Assembly: GCA_000750105.3 (NCBI GenBank)
Contig: JPHH03000054.1
Span: 62,001 to 126,000, forward strand
Source: Tolypocladium sp. Sup5 PDA-1
Lineage: Eukaryota > Ascomycota > Sordariomycetes > Hypocreales > Ophiocordycipitaceae
Direction of reading: 5' to 3'
Length of the DNA stretch: 64,000 bases
Part shown: one piece after another, positions 23,871-34,971 of the stretch
How the letters are laid out: the number at the start of each line of letters is the position of its first letter
Numbering within the stretch: position 1 is the first letter of the stretch
Program-made: the position numbers and the translations under genes
Notes under the pieces: model-generated
Told to the model about the DNA's origin: nothing
What the model saw: only the letters and a program-made list of their open reading frames with translations
Database searches by the model: none

Positions 23871-24786
23871 TTTGGCGGAAGCTGAAGAGGGTGTGCGAGG
23901 GCTGTGCTCTTTAACAAGGCTTGAAGCAAGGTCTGCCATCGGGGCAGACGGTATCATGGAGTGGTTGTATTTGTCACAAGGCATGAGGGCGCATAGAAAA
24001 GGGCGATGGGCGGTGTTGCGAGTATATAAAACATGGCAAGGCGGCGTTGGGGGGGTTGGTTGCATGTGCGGTGATGGCCGCAAGACAGGTAGCATAGACT
24101 TGTTGCTGGCCCGCTTTCGATAGAGAAAGCAAACAAACGATGAGCAGCACGATGCTTACACGAAGCACGGAGACCTGAGGAGTCGATACAACGCGTACGC
24201 AGCGAGTCCGAGTGACTGGAACAGCCAATTATCTGGCTTGCGCAACGCCATCAGGCCCATCACTGCCTTGCAAGCAGGGGACCACGTTGGAGATGGTTTT
24301 AGGTTGGATGGAGTATTGCTTTGTCCCGCACGGCTTCGCATTCGCACCTGCGTTGCGCTCCAATCACATGCAAACCCCAACTCAGCGGGTTCACGCCCCC
24401 TCCAGACGAACCTCCCAACCGTCGTTAGTCACGACCTGGACCAGCAACAAGGGCCGACCGCCCGACCGCAACGTCGTCGAATTGCCTTGCGGAATCCAGG
24501 TTGGCAGCAGCATGGGGAGTCTTGGCCCGAGGTCCAGAGCTGGGCGCTAGCACCTGGGACGCGCAAAAGGTGGGGATGGCGTCGGCATTGCGAGGCTCCG
24601 TCGACGGGCCGTGTCGTCATGCAAGGCGATTAATGGATTGCGAGGGGCCTGGATGGCCTGGAGCGAGCGTTTATATAGACTGGTTGGGAGCTTTATAGCC
24701 TGTCCTTTGGCCTCGATCCTGCGCGTTGATACCAAGACCCTTGCTTCCTTGTATCTGAAGCCGTTACGGACAAACTCGACATCAAC
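23871..24786. other. Intergenic region, ITC1 3' side / GST promoter
   Basis: 916 bp. No gene is seen. It includes the ITC1 3' UTR and, at the right end, the presumed GST core promoter. Short open frames on both strands overlap and have no family character. Confidence 0.6.
24672..24677 (+). promoter_or_regulatory. Candidate TATA box of the GST gene
   Basis: TATATA occurs 110 bp before the GST start codon in otherwise GC-rich DNA. Position and sequence suit a TATA element; function is inferred. Confidence 0.4.
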
Positions 24787-25735
24787 ATGGCCACCACCAA
24801 CGAGGAGCAGCAGCAGCTCCCCCAGATCAAGCTCTACTGGTAGGTCTACAGCTGGCACGTCCGCAAGTTCGTCTTCGCATCTAACAGGACAAGGCTCGAC
24901 AACTCGCGCTCGCAGCGCATCCTCTGGCTCCTCGAGGAGCTCAAGGCCCCCTACGAGCTCGAAATCTTCCACCGCAACAAGCAGACGATGCTCGCGCCCC
25001 CCGAGCTTGAAAAGGTGCATCCCCTCGGCAAGTCGCCCGTCATCAGCATCGCGGCCCCCGGCGGCGGCGAGCCCGTCGTGCTGGCCGAGAGCGGCCTCAT
25101 GACGCAGTACCTGTGCGAGCATCTGCCCGAGGGCAAGCGCCTGGTCCCCGCGCGCTGGAAGGACGGCATGGAGGGCCGCATTGGGGGCGAGACGGAGGGC
25201 TGGCTGCGGTATCAGTACTTCCTGCACTATGCCGAGGGGAGTCTGATGCCGATTCTGGTCATGGCGCTGGTGGTCTCGCGTACGTCCCTCTTGTCCCAGA
25301 GCCGTTCGCTGCTGCGCTCTCCCACCAGCATGGAAAGAAAGGAATAACGGATGCTGACCAGCTGCAGGCCTCAAGTCCACCCAGGTCCCCTTCTTCGTGC
25401 GGCCCATAACCGCCATCGTCGCCAACCGCATCTTCTCGCTCTTCATCTTCCCCAACGCCCAGCGCCACCTCAAGTTCATCGACGGCCAGCTCGCCACCTC
25501 GGGCGGGCGCTACCTCTGCGGCGACACGCTCTCCGCCGCCGACATCCTCATGAGCTTCCCGCTCATCGCCGCAAAGGACCGCTGGGACGACATGGGCACC
25601 TGGGAGGGCGGCTCGTGGGCCAAGGCGCACCCGCGCGTCGCCGAGTACGTCGAGCGGCTCGAGAACGAGGAGGGGTACAAGCGCAGCGTCGAGAAGATTG
25701 AGGCCATTGATGGCAAGTTTTCGGCGTCGCTGTGA
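24787..25735 (+). CDS. Glutathione S-transferase (Gtt1-like)
   Basis: Three exons: 24787-24839, 24894-25279, 25368-25735; 268 residues. The N-terminal thioredoxin-like domain reads IKLYWLDNSRSQRILWLLEEL, with the Ser/Arg of the glutathione site, and HPLGKSPVI carries the cis-proline. The ESGLMTQYL segment is the usual glutathione gamma-glutamyl contact. The C-terminal helical domain ends with the N-capping box region (GDTLSAADILMSFPL) typical of GSTs. Known role: conjugation of glutathione to electrophiles or peroxide reduction. No signal peptide; there is a hydrophobic stretch around IVANRIFSLFIF, as in microsomal-associated Gtt1 proteins. The second exon could also start at 24888, which would add two residues (Thr-Arg); 24894 is preferred because of the family sequence and because CTAAC lies too near the first AG. 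Confidence 0.93.
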
Positions 25736-26055
25736 GTGAGGGTGGCTTCACGCAAAACGGATTATATACCAACAGGCAACAGAGCTGTAATGTCTAGTTA
25801 TTTCATCCCTCGAGAATCAGACGTCCATAGAATGCGGGCTTCAACAATCGAGACAATTGTTCTCATTGTTATATTGAGAAAAAGACAACCGATGCGATGC
25901 GCTGTCGATGAGAGCTCAACGGTGCGCATCAATGCCGCGCTCCCATTGGCTGGCGCCCACCCCTGTCGCCAACCACCTCCCCTCAAAAATGTCCCCAGAC
26001 GCTCCCAGCTTCACGCATCCACGCCTCTCGTCTCACCTCGACAACGCAGCCCGCC
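25736..26055. other. Short intergenic region, GST / PPR gene
   Basis: 320 bp holding the GST 3' UTR and the promoter of the PPR gene. Nothing else is recognisable. Confidence 0.6.
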
Positions 26056-28680
26056 ATGTACGCGTCAAGAACAACATGCTGGAGATGCGCCTCGCGCATG
26101 CGCATTTCCGCCTCTGCGCGCAGACCCGGCGCCGCAGCCTGGCTCTCGTCCCTGGCCGACGCACCCTCCGATCCACCCCCAACGGTGAAGCCAGACATCA
26201 GCAGCAATGAGCGGCAGACGGGAGCCGGAGCTGCAGCACCTGGGCAGGGCGCGCGGCGCAAGTCCTTCGGACAGAAGCCAGCAGGCCCCAGGAAGTCCTC
26301 CTCCAAGGCGTCGCAGGAATCCGCCGTCGCGCTCTTCAACGACGTCGTGAAAAAGGCCGAAGCCTCAGCCGCCGCCGAGGGCGCTGCCGCCGTCTCGCGC
26401 CAGCCCTCGCTGGGCGAATGGGAGATTGCTGCCAAGATGAAGGAGCTCGGCGAGAAGCGCGTCGAGCCACGAGAGCAGCTGCGCCTCTTCCAGGCCGACA
26501 TCTGGCCGCACGTCAAGGAGATGCGTGGCCAGATGCCCAAGCACCTGTACCTGTCCACCACGCAGTTCCTGGCCCGGGCGTGCGACACCGTGGCCGAAAA
26601 GGGCCAGACGGGCAGCAGCGTGCCGCTGTCCAGGATGTGCGGCAGGATCGGGAAATGGGACCTCGATGTGCGCAACGAGCTGGTGCTCAACCTCTGCCAT
26701 GCGCTCGTCGGCGAGCGGCACCCGTCGGCGGAGCGCAACGCCATCGTCGAGGAGCTCGTCGACATGTGGAAGCACATCTCACAGCTGAGGCGCAAGAGCC
26801 AGGGCTACCACAGCGGCCTGCAGTTTGTCCTGCCAACCGCCGACGAGATCTTCAAGGACGCCGACGCCGAGCAGCAGCGGTCCAGCAACATGGCCCCCGT
26901 GACGAAAGCCCTCGCCAGCATCTTCCTTCAGTTTCGTCTCGAGCAGGCTAGGGAGCTGGTGCCAGGACTGTTGGCTACGGTTGCCGTCTTGTCTGATCCA
27001 CGGCTTGCGAGGCCGGGCGCGCAAGTCAAGGCCGCGCCGCTCTTGAACCTCGTGGCAGCGGCTCTCCAACGGGGGACCGCAGATGAGGCTTACGTCGAGG
27101 ATGTGTTCGGAGGCAAGATACGATTTCCATCGTCGAAGTTGCCAGAGCTTCAGTCGTACGTGATCGGACAGTGGCCGCACGCCATGGCTATGCTCGCCAA
27201 CGCGGACTCGCCGTGGCGGCACAGTCTCGTCGGCGCCAAAGGCCCCAACGGCGGATCCTCGTCGAACCTCGGCGCGTTCCACAAGCAGCTCCGCGCGGCG
27301 TATCGCTCTCGCAACACCGGCGCCGTCGTCTCCATCTGGCAGGACCTCAAGGCCCGCCTGGCGCAGAAGCCGGATCTCGCCCGGCAGATGCGCGAGGACC
27401 CCGAGTTCCTCGACTTCTGGATCTTCGTGTGGTGCGCCGTGCGCCGGCCGGCCAAGCTGCAGGAGACGCTCGACCTGATGCAGGAGATCCGGGTGCAGCC
27501 CACGGTCAAGTCGTACACGTCCATGATGCACGGGTGGAAGATGTGCAAGGACGTCGACAAGATCGCCGCGCTCTGGGACAAGCTGGTCGAGTCCGGCATG
27601 CGGCTCGACGCCGTCATCTGGACGGAGCGCATCTCGGGCCTCATCGAGGCGGGCAAGCCCCAGACAGGCATACAGGCGCTTGCGGAGATGATGGCGCTGT
27701 GGAAGCGGGCCGTCAGCAAGAGGGGAGCCGACGGCGCCGCGGCCATCGCCGTCCAGCCCAACATCGAGGTTGTCAACGCCGCTTTCAAGGGACTCATCTG
27801 CCTCGACCTCCGCGCCGCCAACGAGGTCCTCGCGTGGGCCGGCCGCGAGGGCATCGAGCCCAACATCCGCACCTACAACATCCTGCTGCGCGAGAGCTTC
27901 CGCAGCGACACGCCCGACGACGTGCAGAGCCTCCTGCGCGCCATGAAGGCCCAGGGCGTCGAGCCCGACGCCGCCACCTTCACCATCATCCTCGAGGAGG
28001 TGCTCGGCGTCCTGGACAACACGTCGGCCGCCGAGCAGGTACACGCCGTGCAGCAGGTCTTCGCCGACATCGAGGCCGCGGGCCTGCGCGCCAACCTCGA
28101 GACGTACGGCAAGATGCTCTACGCCGTGGCCTCGCTCGCCAACGGCGGCGCCGACGAGGCCGTCGCCGCCGTCCAGGCGCACATGAGCGCCGCCGGCTTC
28201 TCCGCCACGCCGCACATGGTCACCATCCTCATCGAGCGCGCCCTCGCCCGCGACCACCACCCCCCGCCCGGCGCCGTGCAGGCCCTCCTGCGCGAGCACA
28301 ACCTCACGCACGTCGCCCAGGGCGACCAGACGCTGTGGGAGCGCGTCATGAGCGCCCACGCCGCCACCGGCGACACCCCCGCCGCCATGGTCGTCTTCGC
28401 GGACCTCGCCCGCGCGGGCCGGCCCGTCACCTCGCTGCCCTGCCTGACGGACTTGCTCAGGGCGCTGCTCGCCGCGGGGCGGCCCGAGGACGCGCGCGAC
28501 GTGGTGCGCGCGGTGCTGCGGCACAAGGTCCGCCGCGCGGCGACCGAGGGCGTCGAGGTCGGGAGGGATGCGCGGTACTGGCGCCATCACTTTTGGTACA
28601 TGGCCCGGGAGAATGGGCTGCTCAACTGGGACGAGGTGCCGCTGGAGCTGCAGAGCCGGCTGCGCGGGCACGCGAGCTGA
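26056..28680 (+). CDS. Mitochondrial pentatricopeptide-repeat protein
   Basis: One exon, 874 residues. The N-terminus (MYASRTTCWRCASRMRISAS) is rich in Arg and Ser with no acids, a likely mitochondrial presequence. After a disordered segment (about 45-110) the protein is all helical. Clear PPR units occupy about residues 470-680, for example VQPTVKSYTSMMHGW, GIEPNIRTYNILL and GVEPDAATFTIIL, each about 35 residues from the next. Family role: sequence-specific binding of mitochondrial RNA for processing, stability or translation. It may belong with the CYA-5-like fungal group, but the target cannot be read from sequence. Third positions are extremely G/C-rich, which leaves long open frames on the opposite strand and in a second plus frame; these are shadows. 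It converges on Mis12. Confidence 0.88.
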   Translation: MYASRTTCWRCASRMRISASARRPGAAAWLSSLADAPSDPPPTVKPDISSNERQTGAGAAAPGQGARRKSFGQKPAGPRKSSSKASQESAVALFNDVVKKAEASAAAEGAAAVSRQPSLGEWEIAAKMKELGEKRVEPREQLRLFQADIWPHVKEMRGQMPKHLYLSTTQFLARACDTVAEKGQTGSSVPLSRMCGRIGKWDLDVRNELVLNLCHALVGERHPSAERNAIVEELVDMWKHISQLRRKSQGYHSGLQFVLPTADEIFKDADAEQQRSSNMAPVTKALASIFLQFRLEQARELVPGLLATVAVLSDPRLARPGAQVKAAPLLNLVAAALQRGTADEAYVEDVFGGKIRFPSSKLPELQSYVIGQWPHAMAMLANADSPWRHSLVGAKGPNGGSSSNLGAFHKQLRAAYRSRNTGAVVSIWQDLKARLAQKPDLARQMREDPEFLDFWIFVWCAVRRPAKLQETLDLMQEIRVQPTVKSYTSMMHGWKMCKDVDKIAALWDKLVESGMRLDAVIWTERISGLIEAGKPQTGIQALAEMMALWKRAVSKRGADGAAAIAVQPNIEVVNAAFKGLICLDLRAANEVLAWAGREGIEPNIRTYNILLRESFRSDTPDDVQSLLRAMKAQGVEPDAATFTIILEEVLGVLDNTSAAEQVHAVQQVFADIEAAGLRANLETYGKMLYAVASLANGGADEAVAAVQAHMSAAGFSATPHMVTILIERALARDHHPPPGAVQALLREHNLTHVAQGDQTLWERVMSAHAATGDTPAAMVVFADLARAGRPVTSLPCLTDLLRALLAAGRPEDARDVVRAVLRHKVRRAATEGVEVGRDARYWRHHFWYMARENGLLNWDEVPLELQSRLRGHAS

Positions 28681-28873
28681 TGGAAGGGGATGCCGCACGT
28701 GCAAATCTTGTAACTCTTGTAACATCATTTATGGTAACCATCGGCGGCATCGCGTCCGTATGTAATATAGAATATCCAAATAACCAAACACCAGGCCCCA
28801 TCGGCCGTGTCCCATATGCGCCTCACGCCCGTCCAAAGACGTCTCTAGTTTGTAAATCGTCAAAACAGTTCCC

Positions 28874-30024
28874 TCACGACTCGTCCATGGCATCACTCCC
28901 CCCTTCCCCTGAGTTATCACCACCACCGCCGGCGGCGCCGCCTCCCTCCTTCGCATTCCCGCTCCCGCTCTCCAGCACAGCAGCCACCTTCTCCAGCCCT
29001 TCCACTTCGCCCTTGGCCAGGCCCCTGCCCTCGCCCTGCCACTCGCCGTCGCGCACCTCGCCCCGCGGACCGAGCTCCAGCCCGCCGGAGCGCTCGAGGT
29101 ACTTGCGCGACGAGGCCTCGATGTACTCGGCGCGTTCGCGGCGCCACGACTTTTTACCCTCGGCGGGTTGCTCGTCGTCGTCTTCGTCGCCTCCAGCATT
29201 GGCGGCGTCTGCTGTGCCGAGGTCAGGGAGGATAGTGCGCAGGGAGGTGGAAAGCGAGCGCAGGGCCTGGAGCTGGGAGAGGACGAATTCGGTCGTCGTC
29301 GTGATGGGCTGCTCAGTGCCGCCCTCTTCGAGGTTTCCCTTGTCGCGCAGGAAACCAAACGGACTTGGCTGCGTCCCCTCCTCCGCCTTGACATCCCCGT
29401 CCCGCATCCCCAGCACGCCCCTCAGCCTCCGCAGCAGCGCCTCGTTGCGCGCCCTCTCCGCCTCGAGCGCCACGTGTAGTCTCTGGCTCGCCTGGAGCCT
29501 CCGCCGCAGCGCCGTCACCGACTCCGGTGTCGGGCGGTCCGGCTGCGGGCCCGGCGCCAGGTCCAGGCCGTCGTAGTGCGCGAGGCGCATATAGGGCTGG
29601 TGCTCGGGCCGGACGGCGAGGATGTAGCGCATCACGTACAGCTCGAAGAGATCGAACTTCTTGTCGATGGAGGCGTTGAGAAGAGTCTCTAGCTGGTGCG
29701 TGCCGTTTTCGATTTCGAGCTTGGCCGCCTCTTCGAGGGAGATGCCGTCGGCGGCGGCGGCATTGTCCTTGTCTTTGGATTTCTTGGACGTGCTGGAGGG
29801 GAAGCCGAGCTTCTGCGGGGGTATGGAGAGGAGGAGACGCTCGACGGAGTCGATGGCGCGGTCGGAGAGCACGTTGACGGTGTTGATGATGTCGTCGAGG
29901 AGGGCCTGGGGGCGTATGGGTGTTAGTGACCGCGGGTGTGAGAGGGGAGATTGAGACGTACAACGGGGGGGTAGCTAAAGTGCTCCGTCAAGAGCTCATA
30001 GTCGGAACTGGTTGGCGCAGACAT
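28874..30024 (-). CDS. MTW1: Kinetochore protein Mis12/Mtw1
   Basis: Two exons, 30024-29962 and 29905-28874, with a 56-nt intron; 364 residues. The N-terminus MSAPTSSDYELLTEHFSYPPV joins across the intron to ALLDDIINTVNVLSDRAIDSVE, the diagnostic Mis12 head. KLEIENGTHQLETLLNASIDKKFDLFELYVMRYI is the conserved core. A coiled coil (ALRRRLQASQRLHVALEAER) and an acidic, Gly-rich disordered tail follow. Known role: core subunit of the MIND/Mis12 complex linking centromeric CENP-C to Ndc80 at the kinetochore. The frame is closed upstream of the ATG, and the splice is supported by phase and conservation. The tail of about 100 residues is low-complexity and probably variable among species. It converges on the PPR gene and is divergent from the Aim3-like gene. 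Confidence 0.95.
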
Positions 30025-30493
30025 GGTGCCTTGCCTGGTATCGACTGCGACGAGATGATGGCCCGTTGGCGATGCCCAGACGCGACGAGACGCGTTTCCA
30101 GAAGTAGAGTCGATGCGACCGGCCAGTCGCTGTGTCGCGGGCCAATTCCCTTGACAATTTCGGGCGAAAAAAGCTAGTCCTTCGGCGAGCAAGAATACAA
30201 AGTCCCTCGGCAATAAATGGCGTGTGGAGTTGTTACGATGAGAAGTAGAAAGGCACAAGCCGTGGTTTCGAAGAGCTACGAATTGCTACCTGAATCGCAA
30301 GGCGCCAGCATTTTTGTAAAGTCGCACCTGACGCCCCGCGCTGACGAGCAACCAGACCCTTTTTACTTCGTACGTCACCCCCGCACCCGGTGGGCCTGCA
30401 CCTCACGTCCTGCACCACAGCGTGATCATCTTGCATCGCAAGGGCACAGACCGCAGGCCCCCAAAGACAGCAACGCACGAGGCCGGCGGCATC
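30025..30493. promoter_or_regulatory. Divergent promoter, Mis12 / Aim3-like
   Basis: 469 bp between two divergent starts. No gene and no firm element seen. Confidence 0.55.
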
Positions 30494-31773
30494 ATGCCTG
30501 AATTCAAAGGTTTGGTCAAGAACGGGTGGAAGCCCGAAATGAAAGGCACCTCGCTCAGGGGCCAAGTGGTGAGTGGTGCCCCAGCATCCCCCGTCGCGCT
30601 CCTCCGGGGATGGACCTCAGTTTCTCACATGCCGCATATGTACAGTCCGGCCTCATGGGCCGCAACAAGGACTCCTCCTCCGAGCGGTCCCAGCACGTCG
30701 CCCGCCCCCTCACCGACCTCAAGGACCCCTCGTCCTTTGCTCCGCCCCCACGACGCTCCGGCCCCGCCGCCGTGCCACCCCCGCCGCCTGCCCCGGCCTC
30801 TCCGCGCAAGGTCGTCGCCGCGCCGTCAAAGTACCAAGACCCGCGCGCCCCGGACGTCGAGCCGCCGCACATGTGGGCGCCGCAGGAGGAGGACGCCGAG
30901 CAGCCGCCGCGGGGGCCGTATCGCGTCAACACCACGGGCCTGACGACGGACCACCTGCCCCCGCCGCCGGGCCGGAAGGACGGTGCGGATGGGCGGAACC
31001 CGCCTTCGAGCGATTCCTCCGTAGGCGGCGCGAGCAAGCCCGGTCCCCCGAGTCTGCCTCCACGGCTACCCCCGAGGGGAGGCAGCGAGAGCCCGCAAAA
31101 GGCTAGTCCGTCGAATACGGGAAACGGGTATTTGAACGAGGGAGCTGTCGACAGATTGGGCGCCGCAGGCCTGTCCGTCCCGGGACTCGGGATCGGACGC
31201 TCCAGCCCTTCCAATGCCAGCTCGCCCAGTCCTCCGCCTCCAAGACCCGCACCCGGGGCCGGGGCCGGTGGAAGCGGCCTCAACCTCCAGGTCAACGAGC
31301 TCCAGAACAGGTTCTCCAAGATGGGCACATCGTCGGGCTCTACAACCGCACCGCCTCCCAGCGAGGGCACAACCTGGGCACAGAAGCAAGCCGCGCTCAA
31401 GACAGCTTCGTCATTTCACAAGGACCCTTCGTCCGTCTCGCTATCAGACGCCAAGGTGGCTGCCACCACGGCCAACAACTTCCGGCAACGACACGGCGAG
31501 CAGGTCGCGGCTGGGGTCAAGAGCGCAAACAACTTTAACCAAAAATATGGCGTCATGGACAAGGTTGGGGCCTACGCGGGCAGACAAGGTCAAGGTGACG
31601 CTGCGACGGGCGCTACTGGATCAACGGGGGCAGCGCCTGGCTTGGCTGGAAAGAAGAAACCGCCGCCGCCGCCGCCCAAGAAGAAGCCTGGTCTGGGCGG
31701 TTCGACAAATCCTGCCCCAGCCAACGACGGCGCGCCACCGCCGATTCCCATGTCGACGAGGCCAGCATTTTGA
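30494..31773 (+). CDS. AIM3: Aim3-like proline-rich cortical actin-patch protein
   Basis: Two exons, 30494-30568 and 30646-31773; 400 residues. The start MPEFKGLVKNGWKPEMKG and the block HVARPLTDLKDPSSFAPPPRR are the parts shared with the fungal Aim3 family. Most of the rest is disordered: many polyproline runs (AAVPPPPPAPASP; KKKPPPPPPKKKPG) that suit SH3 or profilin contacts, and a C-terminal Ala/Asn/Gln-rich helical region with two related units (AATTANNFRQRHGEQVAAGVK and KSANNFNQKYG). Known role in yeast: an Rvs167/BAR-protein partner at cortical actin patches that limits barbed-end assembly. The symbol rests on short motifs and layout, so it is tentative. It shares a short divergent promoter with Mis12 and converges on TCTP. 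Confidence 0.75.
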
Positions 31774-32042
31774 AGATTCGTTCCTGTGACCAACTCGGCA
31801 TTTGGGCGGCGTTTTGCGGTGCGTGATTGGTGCCTGCGAGTGAGTGTACATACGATTGCAAACTCATGAATGGAGTTGCGGGGACGGGACACAGGGGCCT
31901 GTGATTCTTCTTTTCTTGTGGCTCTCCTACTATGGTGGGTTGGCGGTATACGGCCAGGCGCTGAAAAACGCAGTAATGTAGCTTTTTCTAAATCATAGCC
32001 CTGGGAAAGCAAGGCGCACGCAGGTTTGATGGCACTATGCGC

Positions 32043-32999
32043 TTAAACCTTGGTCTCCTTGACGCCGTGCTTCCAGATGATGACATAGGGGGTGACACCG
32101 TCCTCGCGGTAGTTGAGGAGGACAATGCTGGGAGTTGCGTCAGTAAGTCCAGTGGTTTCGTGTGTACAAGGGGGGCACCATACAGGCCATCGGGGTTCAT
32201 GGACTCGCCAGTGTAGAACTCGAGGTCCTTGAAGTTGGGCAGCAGCTTCTCCTTGACGTAGGTCTGGGCGCCCTTCTCGAAGGCGGTGATGGTGTCGGCA
32301 TCGGCACCGCGCTCCTGGAGGGCAGCCTTGACAGCCTTCAAGTAGCCTGCAAAGGTGGCATGGTTAGTGGCGATGCGCCGCATGGGGACGGGGTTGTAGT
32401 TTGCGCACCCTTGAGGTAGCTCAGGTAGCCCTTCTTGTCGAACTGGGTGGACTGGAGGCGGAAGGAGTAGACAATGTTGTTGACCTTGACGGCCGTGTCC
32501 TCGAGAGCCTCGTCATCACCACCCTCGGCGGAGGCGTTGGCACCGGTGTCTAGAGGTGTTCGGGTTAGCACCGGGGGTATTTCAAGCAGAGACGCGCCTC
32601 CCCCGCGCGCGTGAAGTCATCGTCGCACTCGCATGATCGTCGAAGATTGGGAGCGGCGGGGGTGAGGCGAGACGCGGGGTCCGTCCAGTGATGCATGGAG
32701 CAGACAGCGGCGGGGAAGCCCAGGGACGTCTTCGGACATACCGACGTTGACGGCCTCCTCGGTGATCATGGCGCAGTCGGCCTCATAGACGATGTCATCA
32801 ATCTCCTGGAGGTGGTACGAGTCGGAGAGGATCTCGTCGCCGGTGAGGATATCCTGTTGTCGTCGAATGCCACATGTTAGCCAGCGTGAACAGCGCAGGA
32901 GGCGGGGAAGGCCAGCGCCGTGGCGGGGTAAACAGGATGATGCCCATCTTTCCGCCGACGGCAGGGACGTCTGCGGGAACGTACGGTGTAAACCTTCAT
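32043..32999 (-). CDS. TMA19: Translationally controlled tumour protein homologue (TCTP/Tma19)
   Basis: Five exons: 32999-32985, 32853-32742, 32549-32409, 32346-32184, 32127-32043; 171 residues, the family length. The start [20 protein letters not shown], the acidic EADCAMI strand, the TCTP block ([31 protein letters not shown]) and the closing MNPDGL...[20 protein letters not shown] cover the whole fold. Known role: an abundant, conserved ribosome- and microtubule-linked protein tied to growth and stress. The first coding exon is 15 nt, and introns 1 and 2 are long for this window (131 and 192 nt). The leader just upstream of the ATG is pyrimidine-rich, as is common for translation-related genes. 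All joins keep phase. Confidence 0.95.
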
Positions 33000-34971
33000 G
33001 ATGGCGGCTGTTGCGACGAATCGACGGCGAGGATATGGATAGGGAGAGGAGGGAAATCAACAATGAAAAGATGGACGCGGGTGGAGAGAGATATGCGAAG
33101 CTGGAGAGGGGGACAGGAAGCGCAAACTGCGAATAATAAAATTCAAAGCGGGATGGTGGCGGGCATCTTGGTGGGGTTTTTGCGCGCTAGCACGGCCAAT
33201 CCAGGGTCGCCAGAAGGACTTCGGCGCTCTGGACTGGCAAGACTGGCCTATGTGCCCCGCTGCAGCAGAAAAATTTCACTTGGGCCATGTTTTCAGGCCT
33301 TGGGTTTGGGTTAATTATGCAACAGTGCGTTGCTGGATTGCTTTATCGGGGTGGCCAAGAAGGCGGTATATGAGCCTGTTTGGCCGCCTGTGAGTCGGGT
33401 ATTGCGCAAACATATGCTAGGAGTAGTATGTATTTTGCGTCCTCATTGCTCAATCAAGTGGCTGTCTGTTCGGCTTAGTGGCAAGTGCGTTGATGGGTTG
33501 GCAGCAAGCGCACTGTTACAAGGCAGACAGTGAGTGAGGTGAGGGTATCACAGCTCAAGTCCAAGATGTACGAAATATATATGGCTCTATCTTCTCACCC
33601 TCGCTACGAAAGAATTTAAACCAGACAAGAATTTGCTGACTCCCAAGATCCCATCCCATGCACCGATAGCCATCATCATGTTGTCTGCTGCACGCATGAT
33701 TCTTGGGTTGCTTCAATGGTATAGGGTAGGCAAGGCACCCGGACATTGGGGGACGAGGTACGAGGCACCAAGTAGCAACATGACTGGGCAACAGGGCAGC
33801 AATTAAAACGATGCAACATCATTATTTACAGATGGCCGTGCTCTGCTCCGTATAAACCGCACTCAACGAAAGCGTCATGCCCTTGTAAGAGAGTGGTATC
33901 AAGAGCCAGCTGGTGTGGACAGTCCCGTCTCTGGGACTACTCGTAGGCCCACAAGGCTGATCAGGTATCCAACGAGCCTGCATGATTCGGACAGTCAAAC
34001 AGGAGCTTTTCGCCGTCATCTGCTGAGCTTGACTTGTCATAGCATGATGGAAACCCAGGGCGTCTCGATGCCTGCCGTTGATGCCTTGCGACCACTGGCC
34101 TGGACACAGGTACATGGCATGTGCACGTCGCGTCACGCCCGTCTCGACTGGCAAAATCGCCTCAACGTCTCGGACCAAGCCACAGCAAACCTACACATCA
34201 TCATCGCAGTGCCCCGTGTTATTAATAGTGCCTGCCCTGCGTGCGCACGAATTTCGCATTGAATGCGAGCAGCGTACGGAGCACGCACTCGACTTACCAA
34301 GCAGTACGAGTATTCGCACGTATGCTCCGTACGCGTAAAGGGTCCTGGCCTCCCGGGTGGGCTGATGTCTTGGCCAGACGCGCGACGTCGGAATATCTGC
34401 CAACCGAGATTGATAAAAAATCATGCCCAGACACATCCAAACGCCCAGAAACGGACCGTTGCACCAGAAAAGCCAGCCAGCCATCCAACCATCATCATCC
34501 CCCATCCCCATATTCATCAATCCACACGCCACCCAGCCCGGCCAACCTCCTCCAGGGGGCCCAAATCCGAGCCTCCGATACTCCCGCGCGACCGACGCCA
34601 CCCAACGACGCAGGCCGCCAAAAGCTTCCCCTGGCATTTCCGCATTCTCGCCTCCGTCATTCAGTTCCCTCTCATTCCCGCCCTTGTCTTGTCGCCCTTG
34701 TCTTGTCGTCCATCACTCCTTTTCTCACCCGCCAACATCATCGCCGTCCGTTGCGACAACAAAAGTCTTCCTTTTTAATTCCACGATTCGATTCGCTCAT
34801 TGGTTGCCATTCGTCGTTTGAGCGTGTCGTCGCGCACGCATCCATCCCACCACCGCCCGCCGCGCCCGCGACAAACGTCTCGTGCTCGCAAGACGACCGC
34901 CGAGCCATCGTCCCGAGAACCCGCATCGACACACCGGAACCCCCGAGCGACCAGGGACAAGCAAGGAGGCC
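33000..34971. other. Divergent intergenic region, TCTP / SUR2
   Basis: 2.0 kb with no supported gene. The right 500 bp, rich in CCATC, CACC and CTC, is probably the SUR2 leader. A 357-codon frame starting at 34241 runs through the leader into SUR2 in the wrong frame and is a shadow. GTAC-type motifs occur near 34300-34340. Confidence 0.55.

Noticed and set aside
22617..24095. 492-codon minus frame over ITC1
   Set aside because: Antisense of the Lys/Glu-rich ITC1 exons gives Leu/Phe runs; no domain.
26779..28728. 649-codon frame on the minus strand over the PPR gene
   Set aside because: Mirror of a GC3-rich coding exon; composition is that of antisense translation, and the plus-strand PPR repeats are clear.
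27171..29576. 801-codon plus-strand frame overlapping the PPR gene and Mis12
   Set aside because: Arg/Pro/Ala-rich shifted-frame translation of the PPR exon, then antisense of Mis12; no domain.
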